Shown piece after piece: positions 1 to 12,226 of a stretch of 64,000 nt of DNA. Where the stretch lies: assembly GCA_036873135.1 (NCBI GenBank), contig JAPTYO010000007.1:20256763-20320762 (forward strand). Direction: 5' to 3'. The notes below the pieces were generated by a model that was not told the origin of the DNA, made no database searches, and saw nothing but the letters and a program-made list of their open reading frames with translations. The translations under genes and the position numbers were made by a program. The stretch's first letter is position 1, and each line of letters opens with the position of its first letter. Source of the DNA: Clarkia xantiana subsp. parviflora. Lineage: Eukaryota > Streptophyta > Magnoliopsida > Myrtales > Onagraceae.

Positions 1-540
1 TAACCCTCAACTAGCATATGTGACAGTTTGGGGTCGCGAGGTCCCACAGACCCGCCCTGTCCCGCACATGTGTATTATATAAAACTATATGGATAACATA
101 ACACATAGTAAAAAACAAGGGTGCTAAAGAGTTTGGTGATTTGTATTTGAATTTGGAGTTAAATTTATAGTTTATTATTCGATTTTAGAATTAAATTTGG
201 ATATAGTGTACATAGAATTTAGGGATTAGGATTATTAATATTAGATTATGTTCCTAGTTGGGCGACCCGCAGAACGCCACACCCCACGAGATATATAAGA
301 CGGGTACGAGTCTATCATGTTGACCCGCGGGGCGGATCCGGGACTGGCGTTCCGTTCCGCCCTATTAACACTCCTAATATAAAGTTTAATGTTTATAAAT
401 TAGTGATTACAGACTATGCTTTTCGTGGGCGACCCGCGGAGATGCACCATGTCTCATAAGATAAATGAGATGGGTATAGGATAACTGTTCGCGAGACGGA
501 TCAGGATTGGCTAAACCCGTCCAACCCATTGACACCCTAA
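1..540. mobile_element. degenerate GC-ended hAT-like MITE relic(s)
   Basis: GC-rich blocks rich in GACCCGC and GGGCGG words (roughly 35-75, 255-365, 425-540) alternate with an AT-rich core. The same block order and core words (tataaaactatat, ggatttg-agttaaattt) occur in the better preserved element at 58088-58563. Two successive 3' ends (attaacactccta near 377 and ccattgacaccctaa near 537) suggest two overlapping or tandem decayed copies. The 5' end lies outside the window or is lost. No coding capacity is seen. Confidence 0.55.
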
Positions 541-3240
541 TAATGACACGATTCCGCAAATTGAATAACTTGCTTCGTTTGTATAGGCTGGGTTTGATTA
601 TTGTTATTATTATTTGAACCAAAAAAAGAGGATAGGAGGTAGTGGTGTTGGTTATAATGTCAAATTGAAATTTTGAATTGGTAGGTCTTGGTGGTTGAAA
701 GAAAAGTTAATAACCTATATATAATAATAATAGGATGGTCCACTGTTAATTTATCCCCAACTAAACTAAAACTTTGTTGGAAATAAACTTTTTTGTGCCC
801 ATTATTGGAAATAAAATTTGGTTGGACCTTATTATAGCAAAATGCATGTTAAATATATACTACCAACAATAACTCATATGTACTTATATATATTATATAC
901 TATTCTTAATTCATTTTTTTACTGAACTTCATTAGTAATTTAGTATTGTTAATATTTATATGAAATTATGCATATACTGGAGATATACACTGTATGGAAA
1001 GATTAGGGATCGTTCTTAATTAATATATATATATATATTTAATGGTGAAATAATTAATAATATTATTATCTGCAGAGGAAATATCAGTATCTCCAAATCT
1101 TGCATATAAATTCTAATAAACACGTAATATTTGAAAATTATATCCAACTACATTATACCTGTCCTCAAATTTAACTTTAAAATTCACTCATCCTATATTC
1201 AAGTCCGGTTAGACCCATCTAGTTGTCAGATATTTTAGCTCTTTAAGACTCAATAGTACAGTTTATGTTATTCATTGTAAATCGGTGGTATTAGAAAGAA
1301 GGTTTATTTGTCTAATGTCACGCGAATTTGGACTTGTTCATTTATCCCCTCCGCCTTGCTTTCAGTACTTTTGGTGTTGGGTGTTCTAATATTGCTAATT
1401 TTCCAAAAATAAAAACAACTTTTAAATTCGTCATTTTTATTTATTATTTTTTTTTGCCAAATTCGTCATTTTTATTAGAAAAAAAAAACAATATTTTGTT
1501 CTCTCCACCATCACTAATTATGAAAGAATCAAGCGTCCTCATCTTAATTAGGAAAGCAAAGGCAAATCATTAGTGTTAGTCGTGGATTTGAAAACTAGTT
1601 AATTAAGAATCCAATGAGATTCATCATAACGGCTGGGCCGCCCTTCAAGATATTTTAATTGTAAAATATATATTTTATCTTATGTTTTAAAAAATTAAAT
1701 TAAATTTTGAAGATAATAGATGGAATAAAGGGATATATTCGGTTTGGCTACAATATTGTCAACTGAATTTAAGTTAATTTTTAAGTCATTTAATTATGAG
1801 AGATGAGATATTAGATTTTAGGAAGATAAATTTTATACATATTTGAATATACTTAATATAATAATTCATAAATCGACTTGAATTTCAGCGAGCTTCATTT
1901 TAACTAATCTCATTCAAATAACACTGAGTATTTTATGATATTTTACCACTTATCTCATTTAAATCATTAAAAATGTGACATTGTATGAGGAAACTCCATT
2001 TTTGAATCATTTATTTAAAGTTTGGCCAAAAAAAAAAAATCATTTATTTAAAGGAGAGAAATTTAGGTCTCATCAAATAAATATGGTCGGTCTTGTTAAG
2101 TCAGTTCTCCCCCACCAATCTTATAACCATATGCACGCAAATTTCATTTGAATAAATGATTTAAATACATGGTTAATTACATTTAATATTTTGAGCAGAA
2201 TAAATGCAAATACTACAACAACACAAGTTTTGTATCACCTTTTCTTCGCCAAGAACCGTATTCTATCACTTCACTTAGACATCTGGTAGTGTCTCAATTA
2301 ATTCTCATAAAGCCCTTACACCAACACACCTTTTGCCCGTGAACTTAATAATGTCGGAGGGTAAAATTGTCATAAAAATGCCAACGTTCGAAAATTTCAA
2401 ACATCTGGTCCGGTGCCGAACCAAAGAGGTCCCGAGCCGGAGCCACCTCTTTGTGGGACCCAAATCACGGGAATTTGGCTAGACGCATTATTTCCGCGAT
2501 CCTATTATTTTTCGCCAACAAGATCTAATTAAGACAGTCATCCAATAAAATGTTGCCACGTGTTTGACAATGCCTCCCGGCTTCGCAGGTTGCAGAGCGT
2601 GCTGTACACTGCATATAGATAACTGCCCTTGTAAATAAAAGAAATAATATCTCCAAATAACTCTTTTTATTTTTATTTTTTAAATGCATGTATTTAAAAA
2701 AAAAAAATGGATGTATAAACATTTGACCCAACTAGTATATTATATTAAATATGACATATACATCATTCTGAAAACTCAATAAATTTTGGAAGTTAGTTCG
2801 AATATGAAAATATATTTTTATACATTGAGGAGAGAAATAATTCAATAACTGCTCAGAATATTTTCAATTATATATAAGGTTTTTGAGTTTTTTTGAATAT
2901 ATATTATCAGCACTTGTGATTATCCAGGAAATGTCTACAATCATCATTTTATTTCAAAAGTTTGAAATGAATAATAATAATAATAGAAGGAACTGATTTG
3001 CTAGCAAGATGGGCCTCAACTTCAACTAATCCTTGCCATAATAAGAAAGGGTTCCTCGTGTTTAATAGCCCCACACCCACCACCACCTCTATAGCTTAGT
3101 TGGCCAAAATTATATCTTTTTTTTTTTTTCTCCCTTAGCTTACTTATAAAATCGGGTTTAATCGAGATAAATAAGGATACCAAATTGTGTCTGTTTTGTG
3201 CAACATTATGTTGTTCTGTATGGTACATTACTATATAATT
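541..3240. other. AT-rich intergenic DNA, no gene recognised
   Basis: Long homopolymer runs and (TA)n stretches, with no open frame that resembles a protein. A short GC-richer block near 2400-2480 has no recognisable gene content. Confidence 0.6.
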
Positions 3241-3805
3241 TTTTAGGGAAAGTGTTAAAACTTTAAAAGTAGCCCTTATATTTTTACCAAAATCACTATT
3301 ATTTGTATTTAACCTTTTGGAGTATATTTTATCATATTTCTATTTGAAAACATGTATTATTGCCCATTAAAAAAAAAAATCGGACGAAAATCGTTAAATA
3401 TTTTATAAATACTAAAAATACTCTTATTTATATTCAGAACGAGTCTGAAATTTGACCTCGAACTTATACAATGTGAACATCAAACTCCTCTTCAATTACA
3501 AATCCAATATTTTTATATTTATTTAAATTGGTCTTTAAAGTTTGAAACCTTTACTAGGGTAGATGGTCCCTCGCCCGAGTTCGAACAAATACATGATTGA
3601 CCTAGTTCGAACTCAAACTCAGGTGAGAGACCCACCATGCTTGTGGATTCGAACACCCTCAATTGAAGGTTTAGACCCAATTGAGGGGGTTCGGACCCAC
3701 GGGAAAAATCTAGGCTCGAACTCAGGCCAATGACTCACCAAGACAGTGGGTTCGAACTTTACAAACTAACATATAATGAGACAATCTGTCACTTTTCCCT
3801 AAAAT
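3241..3805. mobile_element. foldback-type MITE remnant
   Basis: The left end TTAGGGAAAGTG and the right end CACTTTTCCCTAA are inverted. The left arm (acatgtattattgccc, atcggacgaaa) resembles the arms of the foldback element at about 55040-55790, so both look like one family. The centre holds repeated ttcgaac words. No clear target duplication was found, so the boundaries are approximate. Confidence 0.45.
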
Positions 3806-5580
3806 ATTTGTGACCAAAATATTTTTCAAGTTACGTGTCTAATAAATTGGAGTGAATTTCCAAACTATGATATTTTTCATAACATATTCTCAAACTAGGT
3901 ATTTTCAGAAACTAATTCACAAAATAGACTCAATTGCTTAGGTGTCATCCTAGTCACCTTAAAAGTTGATTTATCTATCCTATGTGGCAATCCACATATT
4001 CAAATTATTTATCTTTTGCCTCCTAACTTTTTTGTGGGTGCAATTTAGCCCCTAGTTTTAGAGTTATTTTTACTAAAAAAACACATTTTAAGAATTAATT
4101 AAGAAGTGCTAAAACGTCAATGAAATTCGACAGTTTAACTAACATTTGTTTAACAAAAAATAGTTATTAACTTTTAAGACTTTTCATATTAAAAAATTGG
4201 AGATAAAAATTAGAAATCAATTTCATAATTTACCTAGTTGTTCTAATTTTTCCGTCAAAAATTGGAATACCAATCATGAGTTTTACCAAAATTCGGATCC
4301 TACCGACAAATCTTATTCGAGAATTTGCTTAGGTTTGTTGATTTTGAAATTGACTGTTCTCCGCAATTAATTTTTAAATGTTATTATCTTGTATTTAAAA
4401 TGAAGTTCATTTTTTAGTATATATTATAATTGTTATGTTAGTAGTTGATGTATTTGTTATTTAATTGGGCTAATAACTAAAAAACTGTCAAATGTTTACC
4501 TTACGTTAAAATTAGGTGTCTGAAGTTTGAAATGTTAAAATGGATTGTCCCAAGTTTCATTTTTGTTGAAATTTGGTGTCTCCGCGCGTCTTTTCATCTC
4601 CCTTCAATCATTTTCATCAACTCACTCACCCACTCATAATTCACCACTCTTTACTTTTCACAAAAAATCGTCAAATTTCACCCAAAAGTTGAACATAAAA
4701 AAAAGTTTCTAGCAGAGTGGTGTGGAGCGATTTTCCAACAACAACGGAGCGAGATTTACTTGCGCGGAAGTGGCCAAATTCTTAGGTGACGGCCCCGGCA
4801 AGATGACGAGAATGTAGTGTTTATGGGATTATTACGCCAAGTCATATTGTAGTTGTACTATCGTTTTGTTAGAACACTACTTTACTTTTACCATTTGTGT
4901 AACTATAGATTTTACACTACTGTTTTTTTTTCCTTTTTAGTGCATAAACGTTGTTTTTAACTGGATTCAAACTTATTTTGTCTCTAAAATTACTACTCGT
5001 TTGACTAATTAGTCGTCAATCAACATCGGGTCATACTATACCATCAAATCATACACATTGCTATTTTCTGTTAGAATACACGCTGCTATCAATATCATGC
5101 CAGGGCATATTGCTGTAGCTATATATATATATATAGCTTTTATGTGGGGAAAACTTGAATAAGTATCCCTTATGTTTTAGCTTATAAACCCAGACATCCA
5201 AAAGCCATAAAATTGTTAAAGTGGGAGGATCAATCAAATTATCTTTTTAGAGTGGAAGGTTCTTAACAAAAAAAAATGGTACCACTTGCATGTGCATTCC
5301 GTTCGTGAAGTTATGTTATTATATTGTTATGTCTATCCGACTCTGATTCTTCCCTAAGGTAAATTTGGAGATTATAGCAAAAAAAAAAAAAAAGTTATAT
5401 ATATATGGAGATTCGAATCCTTGCCGGTTGTTGGATTTATTATATACCATGTTTTTCAAAAGGGGCTTTTGCCGTGGGATACAATTTAATCTTTAATGTT
5501 GGGCCATTATTAGCCGACAGTCCTGGCTCAACCTGATTTTATGTATGGTAATCATTTTATAACTCCCTATAATTTTATGT
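3806..5580. other. AT-rich intergenic DNA with a one-ended foldback relic
   Basis: Around 4460-4600 the words aaactgtcaaatgttta and ttaggtgtctgaagtttga match one arm of the foldback element at 42936-43341, but no second arm follows. 5120-5140 is a short (TA)n tract and 5381-5394 a poly-A run. No gene was recognised in the rest. Confidence 0.5.
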
Positions 5581-6397
5581 CTATTTTTTTTTTTTTGGCG
5601 AAAGGCATTCATTGATGAGGAAAAAATCGATTACATCATGGCGGGATAAATTCACAATCCTTATTAACTAAACATAATAAAGAGGGCGGGGTTGCATGAT
5701 CAAGTTTGCACATTCATTTGCTTGCCTAGGGATGACATTCTGTCTAACTTCGGGGATGTGAGACACGAGAAATTTGATATTTTCCACAACGGGTGCTATT
5801 CTCCAATGTACTTGGTGTGAAACCTCCGTGATGGATAAGAATACCTCTCTAGCATTTGTTTCAATCTCGACTCTTGGCCACCGCTCCTGGATAGCTAGAT
5901 GTAGAGCTTCCTGTACTGCCAGCGCTTCCAAAGTCAAGCTGCCATGTTCTCCCAGCAGTCGGTTTGCTCCCCCTACTATATTTCCATTTGTGTCTCTCGC
6001 TATTAAGCCAATGGCACCTGTGTTTGTTTGTGCCTCCCAAGATGCATCACAATTAACTTTAGTGGCACCTATATCTGGTGGTCTCCAACGCAACGTCTGG
6101 GGATTCACTTCTCTAATTTCAGGAGTCGCGTTGTTGTTCTGTGCTGTTGACCAGAAATCTTGGTAGTCCTTCAGAGATTGTGCAGCTGTTCGTGATGGAT
6201 TCAGATTCTCGTTTGCGTACATAGCTCTACAATGCTCCTTCCATATGGACCAACAAGTTACTCCTATCAGGGACCATCGAGCTTCCTTTTCTTTTTTCGT
6301 TAGCCCATCCATCTTTCTTAGTTCATTGAAACATGCAGCAATGCTCTCTAAGCTAGGGTTATTGAATCAAACATTCAAAGTTGCCAGCCATACCAAG
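5581..6397 (-). mobile_element. 5'-truncated L1-type LINE, 3' end with RNase H domain
   Basis: On the minus strand a ~215-codon open frame (stop near 5668, open from about 6312) carries a reverse-transcriptase-associated RNase H-like domain. It contains KVNCDASWEA, then TGAIGLIARDTNGNIVGG, then LTLEALAVQEAL, the usual order in the C-terminal RNase H of plant L1 polyproteins. N-terminal to it is the linker CWSIWKEHCRAMY. The insertion ends in a short UTR and a poly-A tail (poly-T at 5587-5599 on the plus strand), preceded by the common plant LINE ending tcatcaatgaatgcctttcgcc. In the upstream frame, stops appear by about 6375. The 5' truncation and tail fit target-primed integration. The first catalytic Asp is present, but the rest of ORF2 is missing, so this copy cannot move by itself. 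No target duplication could be fixed because a Gypsy LTR begins at 6398. Confidence 0.8.
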
Positions 6398-7198
6398 TGT
6401 TGGGTTATGATTAAACCTGATATTACGAGCATAAAGTCGAGTACGTTTGAAAGGCAATGAAGAGTCGTCGACCTTTCTTATCCGTATTAACGAGATAAAG
6501 AAAAAAGGTCGACAACGACATTTGAGGAGGTCGAATTTTAAAGCACGACTGATCGACCAGAAGATGATTGGACTACTTGAGCCTCTGGCAAAAGACGCTA
6601 ATCGAAGTCGACCACGGAAATTCCTGCGGAAACCCTTCATTCGAAGGTAAAGAAATGTGGCGGCCTGCTTCGACCACCTCCAAGAGGAAACCTTCATTCT
6701 GAAGTAAAGACAGGTGGCGACCTGCTTCAAACAGCCTTTAGAAGGAAACCTCCCTGTAAAGTAAAAGACAAGTGGCGACCTGCTTGTCACCTGGTTGAGG
6801 AAACTTTCCTCAATAAGAAACACTTAGTTGAAGACCAGCTTGTCACCAGCTGACTGCTCACCGTCTCTTTCAACCAATCACAGGAGGGAACCGCCGCCCC
6901 TGAACAGCCAATCAAGGCATAGCAGCCGTATTTAGGAAGCCGGTAACTTGTCCCTATAAATAGGGACTCTTTCTATTCATTTAAATAATCTTAGCTCAAT
7001 ACGCTTTACATTACTACTCTTAAATTCATTACTGACTTAAGCTTTGGAGTGGAATCAGGGGCCATTCCCAACCCCTTTTTAGGTACTTGCCCTACAAAAC
7101 CATTGAATGAAACTTAGTGTTCGAAGTAACTAAGTCCAAGGCGATATTCTGAAGTCCATTCCCCGAAGTTCAAGGCCACGTCAGTTTGATTCCCAACA
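6398..7198 (+). repeat. 5' LTR of decayed Gypsy element
   Basis: The LTR is bounded by the inverted pair TGTTGGG (6398) and CCCAACA (7192-7198), 801 bp. A TATA box, tataaatag, sits at 6955-6963. The primer site follows the LTR directly. A diverged solo copy of the same LTR family lies in reverse at about 56570-57405. No matching 3' LTR follows this element in the window. Confidence 0.85.
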
Positions 7199-7217
7199 TT
7201 TGGCGCCGTCTGTGGGA
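7199..7217 (+). other. primer-binding site of Gypsy element 1
   Basis: TTTGGCGCCGTCTGTGGGA directly follows the LTR. The TGGCGCCGT core is that used by many plant Tat/Athila-type Gypsy elements and is complementary to the 3' end of plant tRNA-Asp. The other two LTR elements here carry the same core. Confidence 0.8.
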
Positions 7218-7234
7218 AACAGATCAAAAAAGTC

Positions 7235-9637
7235 ATGGCCTCACCAATAAGTCGAGTCAAACAAAATCAAACCCGCTTGGCAGAAGGAGTATTTCAAGGG
7301 CCAGATGAGACCCTGGAGAGTTACTTCAGACGATTTGAAGGAGGATACACTGGAGGCGAAGGTACAGAAAGAGAAGCCATCCAAGTGTTCTTTAAAGGCT
7401 TGGGACCCCAGTCCCGGTCTTTAGCTATCACCCAATATACTGAGCCCGTGGAGCGAATAGAAGAACTAATGAATCGGGCCAACCTGCACATAGGTGTGGA
7501 GCAGGCTCGAATGGCTCGTAATAACCAGCGGGAAACCCCACAAAGGCGAGGAGAAGATTCATCCGGGCGAGGAGTTTCGGCAAGAGAGTATCGTCGAGTT
7601 CAAAAAAAGGTTAGAGAGACTTCAAGTGGCGGGAGAAAACACTTCCACCCCTTGTTGCGAGCATTACCAAGAAGAGGGGCATGACCCTGAGGATTGCCTC
7701 CTTGCCTGGAGAGAATTGGAATTCATGCGGGAGGAAATTCAACGTCATCATCGATATCACTCTCATGAGTTGAGAAGTTGGAGGACACCCCCTGGAAATG
7801 ATATCAACGTTCTGGCTGGAGGGTTCGCAGCGGGAGGAGAAGCGAGCTCGGCAAGGGACCAATATGCTGCCCAGTGCATTCCCTTGACAAGCTCCTTGAA
7901 AAGGTCGAGAGACTTGGAGCCAGTGGCGATTACTTTCTCAACGGAAGATTTCTCAGAGGCCTCTCAACCCCATGAGGATGCTCTGGTAATCACTGCTCGA
8001 ATCAATGATTTAGATATTAAAAGAGTACTTGTGGATGAGGGAAGTTCCACGGACGTAATCACTTTCAATGTCCTCGCCGTCATGGGATACAAGAGGAAAG
8101 ATTTGCAAGAAATGACTTCTCCCTTGGTAGGATGCGCGGGAAGGACAACTTATCGCTTGAGGGCAATACAACTCCCAGTAGTCTTAGGCCAAGGGTAGAA
8201 AGCCTTGCACCTGAAGATTCGTTTTGTAGTGGTCGATCATATCAACGCTTACAACGCGATATTGGGGAGGACCACTCTCAATCCCAATCATATTGTACCA
8301 TCCACCATTCACCAAGTTATGAGATTCCCAACTCACCATGGGTTAGGGGAAGTCTGGGGCGACCAAGAAGCCTCTCGACAATGCTACGTCGGCCTCCTTA
8401 GAAGATCAAGTCAAAGGGAAACCCTCTCCATTGTTACGGAGGAGGATCCTCGAGAAGAAAGTGGACGACCCGCCCCAGTGGAGGAATTGGTAGAAGTCAC
8501 CTTAGAAGGGATAGAAAGAAAGGTAAAGATTGGAGCAGCTCTGCCTCCGGAGTTGGCCAAAAGAATAACCGCCCTTCTAAGGGAGTATAAGGAACTATTT
8601 GCTTGGGAGCCTAGCGACATGCCAGGAATAAGTCCAGAAATTATCTCACACGAGTTGAGGATATATCCCGCCATTAAGCCCATAGCCCATAAGAGAAGAT
8701 CCATGGGGGCAGAAAAGAAAGCCGTAATTCGTCAAGAGGAGGGAAAGTTAGTGGAAGCGGGTTTTGTCAAAGAAATACGATTCCAAACTTGGGTCACCAA
8801 CCCGGTCTTGGTAAGAAAATCCAACAAGAGGTGGAGAATGTGTGTGGATTTTCGAGACCTCAACAAGGAGTGTCCAAAAGACTCCTATACTATTCCGAGA
8901 ATCGATTAGTTGGTCGACGCCACATCAGGACATGAACTCCTGAGTTTCATGGACGCCTATTCCGGTTATAATCAAATACGAATGCACCCCTAGGATGAGG
9001 CTCACACTGCTTTCTACGCCGACAGTGATATCTATCACTACACCGTCATGCCGTTTGGCCTGATAAATGCGGGAGCTACTTACCAACGTATGGTGAATAA
9101 GCTCTTTAAATCTATGATAGGAAGAAATATGTAGGCATACGTCGACGACATGCTGGTAAAAACCAAAAAGGGGCACGACCACGTTCAGGATCTAGAAGAA
9201 GCTTTCGCATGTATGAGGCTTCACCAAGTAAGACTGAACCTTACCGAGTGCGCGTTTGGGGTCCAATCGAGAAAGTTTTTGGGTTTTATGGTCAGTCAAA
9301 GAAGGATCGAAGCTAATCCAGAGAAGGTGACTGCCTTAGAGGAAATGTCCTCGCCTACCTGCCATAGAGAAGTACAAAGTCTAAATGGAAGGCTGGCCTC
9401 ATTAGGAAGGTTCCTAGCAAGTTAAAAACACATCTCCACTCGCTCCCCGCCTTGGCCAAGCCTTTACCTGAAGATCCCTTGTTCTTATATTTAAGTGTCA
9501 GTTTAGCAGCGGTGAGTTCAGTTCTCATCAAAGAGACTTGCAATGTCCAAATTCCAGTGTACTATGTTAGCAAACTCTTTGGCGTAGCCGAGGCTAACTA
9601 CATGGAAATCGAGCAAACTGAGGCTTTGCCAAATTGA
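7235..9637 (+). pseudogene. decayed gag-pro-RT-RNaseH polyprotein of Ty3/Gypsy element 1
   Basis: The order of blocks is that of a Gypsy polyprotein. From 7235 a gag fragment reads ETLESYFRRFEGG. After a frame change comes a zinc-knuckle-like CEHYQEEGHDPEDC (~7660). An aspartic protease core, KRVLVDEGSSTDV, lies at ~8020, and has Glu where relatives carry Gly. RT begins with KRWRMCVDFRDLNKECPKDS at ~8830, contains MPFGL and the catalytic YVDDM (~9140), and RNase H starts at ~9450 (VYYVSKLFGVAEANY). In-frame stops interrupt RT near 8907, 8991 and 9132. Further frame changes follow 7560, 8198 and 9425. Integrase and 3' LTR are absent. RT wording and primer site suggest the Tat side of Gypsy; that is inference. 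The copy is dead. Confidence 0.85.
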
Positions 9638-9911
9638 GGGTGTGCCAAATTGCTTACGAGCAAACTCTCCGAAGATCTGTCCCCGTGCCAAGAATTGATC
9701 TGAGGCTTTGTTGTGGAGCTAACACCACGTAGGGCTTCTTTCACAAGAACCTCTACGGGTTCCGTCCGGTGGATCGAGAACTCCCTCGTGCAAAGGATCT
9801 TGGACTACGGTAACTGTTGAGGTATGTGTAATCTTCCGTTGCGTAATTTCGATTACATGCACGTACCATGTTTTGTGTTTCCGTAATGATTACTCCCTGT
9901 AATCTAACATT
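9638..9911. other. unassigned repeat-like fragment
   Basis: Moderately GC-balanced sequence between the Gypsy relic and a SINE tail, with the wording of a retroelement end (cgtaatttcgattacatgc). I could not assign it to a family and see no coding frame. Confidence 0.3.
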
Positions 9912-9963
9912 GCCCTCCTGATGAGGGTTCCCTAGGACCACCCCGCGGGAAACAAAATAAAAA
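9912..9963 (+). mobile_element. 3' end of a SINE (5'-truncated)
   Basis: The block gccctcctgatgagg...ctaggaccaccccgcg...gaaacaaaataaaaa matches, with few changes, the 3' part and A-rich tail of the complete SINE at 52083-52290. The tRNA-like head is missing. Confidence 0.65.
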
Positions 9964-9974
9964 GTTCCAACACT

Positions 9975-10260
9975 TTAAGCTTCAACGCACAAGTCTTTTA
10001 TATAGAGACCCATAGAGTTTATGTACGTTAATGAAGACTGTAAATATTTGATTATGAAGAAATAAAATAACACATAATATGGTTCCTCCAATGTATTGAA
10101 TTATTTTTAGTTTTCTTACGGGGTGTCCTGATTACAGAGTTATTATAATTTCTGATCGCACCGGATCAACACTTAAATAGTGTGTTGACTATGAATATTT
10201 TTTCATTCTCAGATTTCATGTGATGTTTGAATTCATAATATTTTATGAAATAATAGAAAA
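9975..10260 (-). promoter_or_regulatory. relic copy of the aspartic protease promoter region
   Basis: Words here (agcttcaac, ttatatagaga, gtacgttaat, gtaaatatttgattat, then ttgactatgaatatttt) occur in the same order and orientation at 41505-41700, upstream of the aspartic protease gene. The TATA-like CTATATAA is conserved on the minus strand. Where a protease gene would be expected to the left, a SINE tail and unrelated repeat sequence are found. The right part (from about 10138) is repeated at the start of each tandem unit (near 13080, 16740, 20440). Confidence 0.6.
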
Positions 10261-10594
10261 TATATAATTATCAAACAAAATATTAAAAACTAAAAAAAAT
10301 TAATTTTGGAATTTATGTACAAATGAAAAATGAAAATCGATGTGAGATGACTGACTTTTAATATTAACGGAAAAAGACACGTCTTTTTTTCAATAAATAC
10401 ATGTCTTTTTTATTCTATAATATTATATATTATAAAAGTTTGTTTTTTTCTAAATATATTATAGTTTTTTTTTCCAAAAAAAATATATTATAGTTGAAAT
10501 TACATTTTTGTATACCAATATGATTCGTTGTTAATGATTGTTAACAAAAGAATGCAATATGACTTAACTTATTTAGGAGGCTAGATCCGCCATT

Positions 10595-10710
10595 ATATAG
10601 GAATCGACACAAAAACTCTTCAAATCTACAACACGTCGTACTAGTGCAATTGTTCACTGTCTCACAATGATTAAAATGTAACTTTCGGCATCACCTCAAA
10701 TTGAGGGGGC
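10595..10710 (-). pseudogene. decayed exon-2 copy of the cysteine-rich peptide gene (unit 1)
   Basis: The minus strand retains gaggtgatgccgaaagtt, cattgtgagacagtgaacaa and tgttgtagatttgaag, aligning with exon 2 of the live gene (gaggtgacgacgaaagtt, cttgtcaaacagtgaaagat, tgttgtagatgtgaag). It has several stops and a deletion. Equivalent relics sit in unit 2 (about 13525-13606 and 14411-14450), unit 3 (about 17185-17261 and 18067-18105) and unit 4 (about 20880-20956 and 32172-32210). In those three units a hAT MITE splits the relic. Confidence 0.7.
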
Positions 10711-10880
10711 AATTATGCCGAACTCACGCTAGCTTAGTCTTAAAGAGTATATGAAATTATGAATATATTATTAGATATAAGAGGAAATTTTTAAATATGG
10801 TTATTATCCACCATTATTTGATAAATTACATCAATAAGACAGTTCTTGTTTATAAAATTATGGTAAAAATATTTCATTAA

Positions 10881-11737
10881 CTAATGATTATTTTCACGTA
10901 GAAGAAGTTGAGCATTCATCCGAGGAGGAGTAGGACATAGACATCTACACAAGAAACCTTCACATCTACAACACTTCGGACTGGTACAATCTTTCACTGT
11001 TTGACAAGGATTAGAAGGGTTGTAGGCATCAACTTTCGTCGTCACCTCAAACTGAGAGCATGTAATAATATACAATATCCATAAACAATATTGGTTATTA
11101 ATTAACTATTAAAATATCATGTTAATATATATAACACTTTTTTTTTGCTGGAATACATAACACTTATTCACTTTATAGTGCATTCATGAATAATTTTTTT
11201 ATGTTATAATAATTATTAATCCATATTTTGTGCTTGAATTTATTTTTAAACTAATACACTGAAATAATGTATGCATCATTCTTTATTTATTTGTAAAAAT
11301 AGTGTACGTAAATTATAAATATATGATAGTATATGTCATTAGACAACTCTTCACTTTTACTTTCCCGTGAAAAATTAATTTGCAAATCAGAGACCGTAAA
11401 ATTAAAATAGCTTCTCAATTAAGATACTCACGAGTAGAAAATAATAAATTAAATCAAATAAGAAAATAAAGTAGATGTATAAAAATTTAAAATAAAATAA
11501 AATAATATAATATAATTTTTAGAATAATTTAATATCCTTATTGCCCAAATTTCAGAGACCCATAATTCCAGAGACCCATAACGGTATATTAAATTTTAAA
11601 TATAAAAAATGTTAATCTAAGCATGCATAATTAATTTAATCAAGCAAAATAATATAAATATAAATGGATAGAGCAAAATATATACCAGTCATGACAAGAA
11701 AAATAGCAATAGCACCCATTAATTTTGTAAGAAACAT
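10881..11737 (-). pseudogene. defensin-like cysteine-rich peptide gene, copy 1, broken splice acceptor
   Basis: Same two-exon structure as the other copies: exon 1 at 11686-11737 (signal peptide), intron, exon 2 at 10881-11059 (mature peptide). Exon 1 and the cysteines are intact. The intron's last base differs: copies 2-4 read tattacag before GCTCTC, whereas this copy reads tattacat (change at 11060), so the AG acceptor is lost. A new AG eight bases downstream (CTCAG/TTTGAG) would join to give a stop two codons later. The open frame that remains in exon 2 begins inside the former intron and has no signal peptide. A TATA-like tatatatac lies at 11814-11823. I infer this copy makes no secreted peptide unless a distant acceptor is used. 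Confidence 0.7.
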
Positions 11738-12226
11738 CTTCTTGGTTATAGGAAAATGAGAATTGTATAGCTAAGTGAATCAACTTGTGGTGAAAAGATT
11801 ACTAATAGTATGTGTATATATAGATTTAAAAATTTCTTAAAAAGGTAGTGTATCAAATCATTCAACCCTTAAAGTATATAACAATGATTTTAATTGCATA
11901 TATATTATGAATTGCAATTTATGTAGATCATATTCCAAAATAATAAGATTTTATTCTTAAATATTTTTCCATTAATGCTTCCGGATCGAAAAAGAAAGCC
12001 CAAGCCTAGCGGCATGTATTGGACCAAGCTGAAGACAAATGAATCAGCCCAATAGCAATACAATCATATTTTCAAAATAATAAGATTTTATGGGACTGCT
12101 TCTGGTGAAGGTGTTTCACGGTGAAGCTCTATTAGGGGAACCAGTCAATAGGAGATCAGAGAGAGACACAGCCAACATAAATTTAGGAATGACAGTTTAT
12201 GAAATATCTATTAATAATAATAATAA

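Noticed and set aside
5774..6166. 130-codon plus-strand frame
   Set aside because: Shadow of the LINE RNase H frame on the minus strand.
6398..9637. Endogenous pararetrovirus
   Set aside because: It has an LTR, primer site and Gypsy gag order, and lacks movement-protein or coat-type domains, so it is a Gypsy retrotransposon relic.
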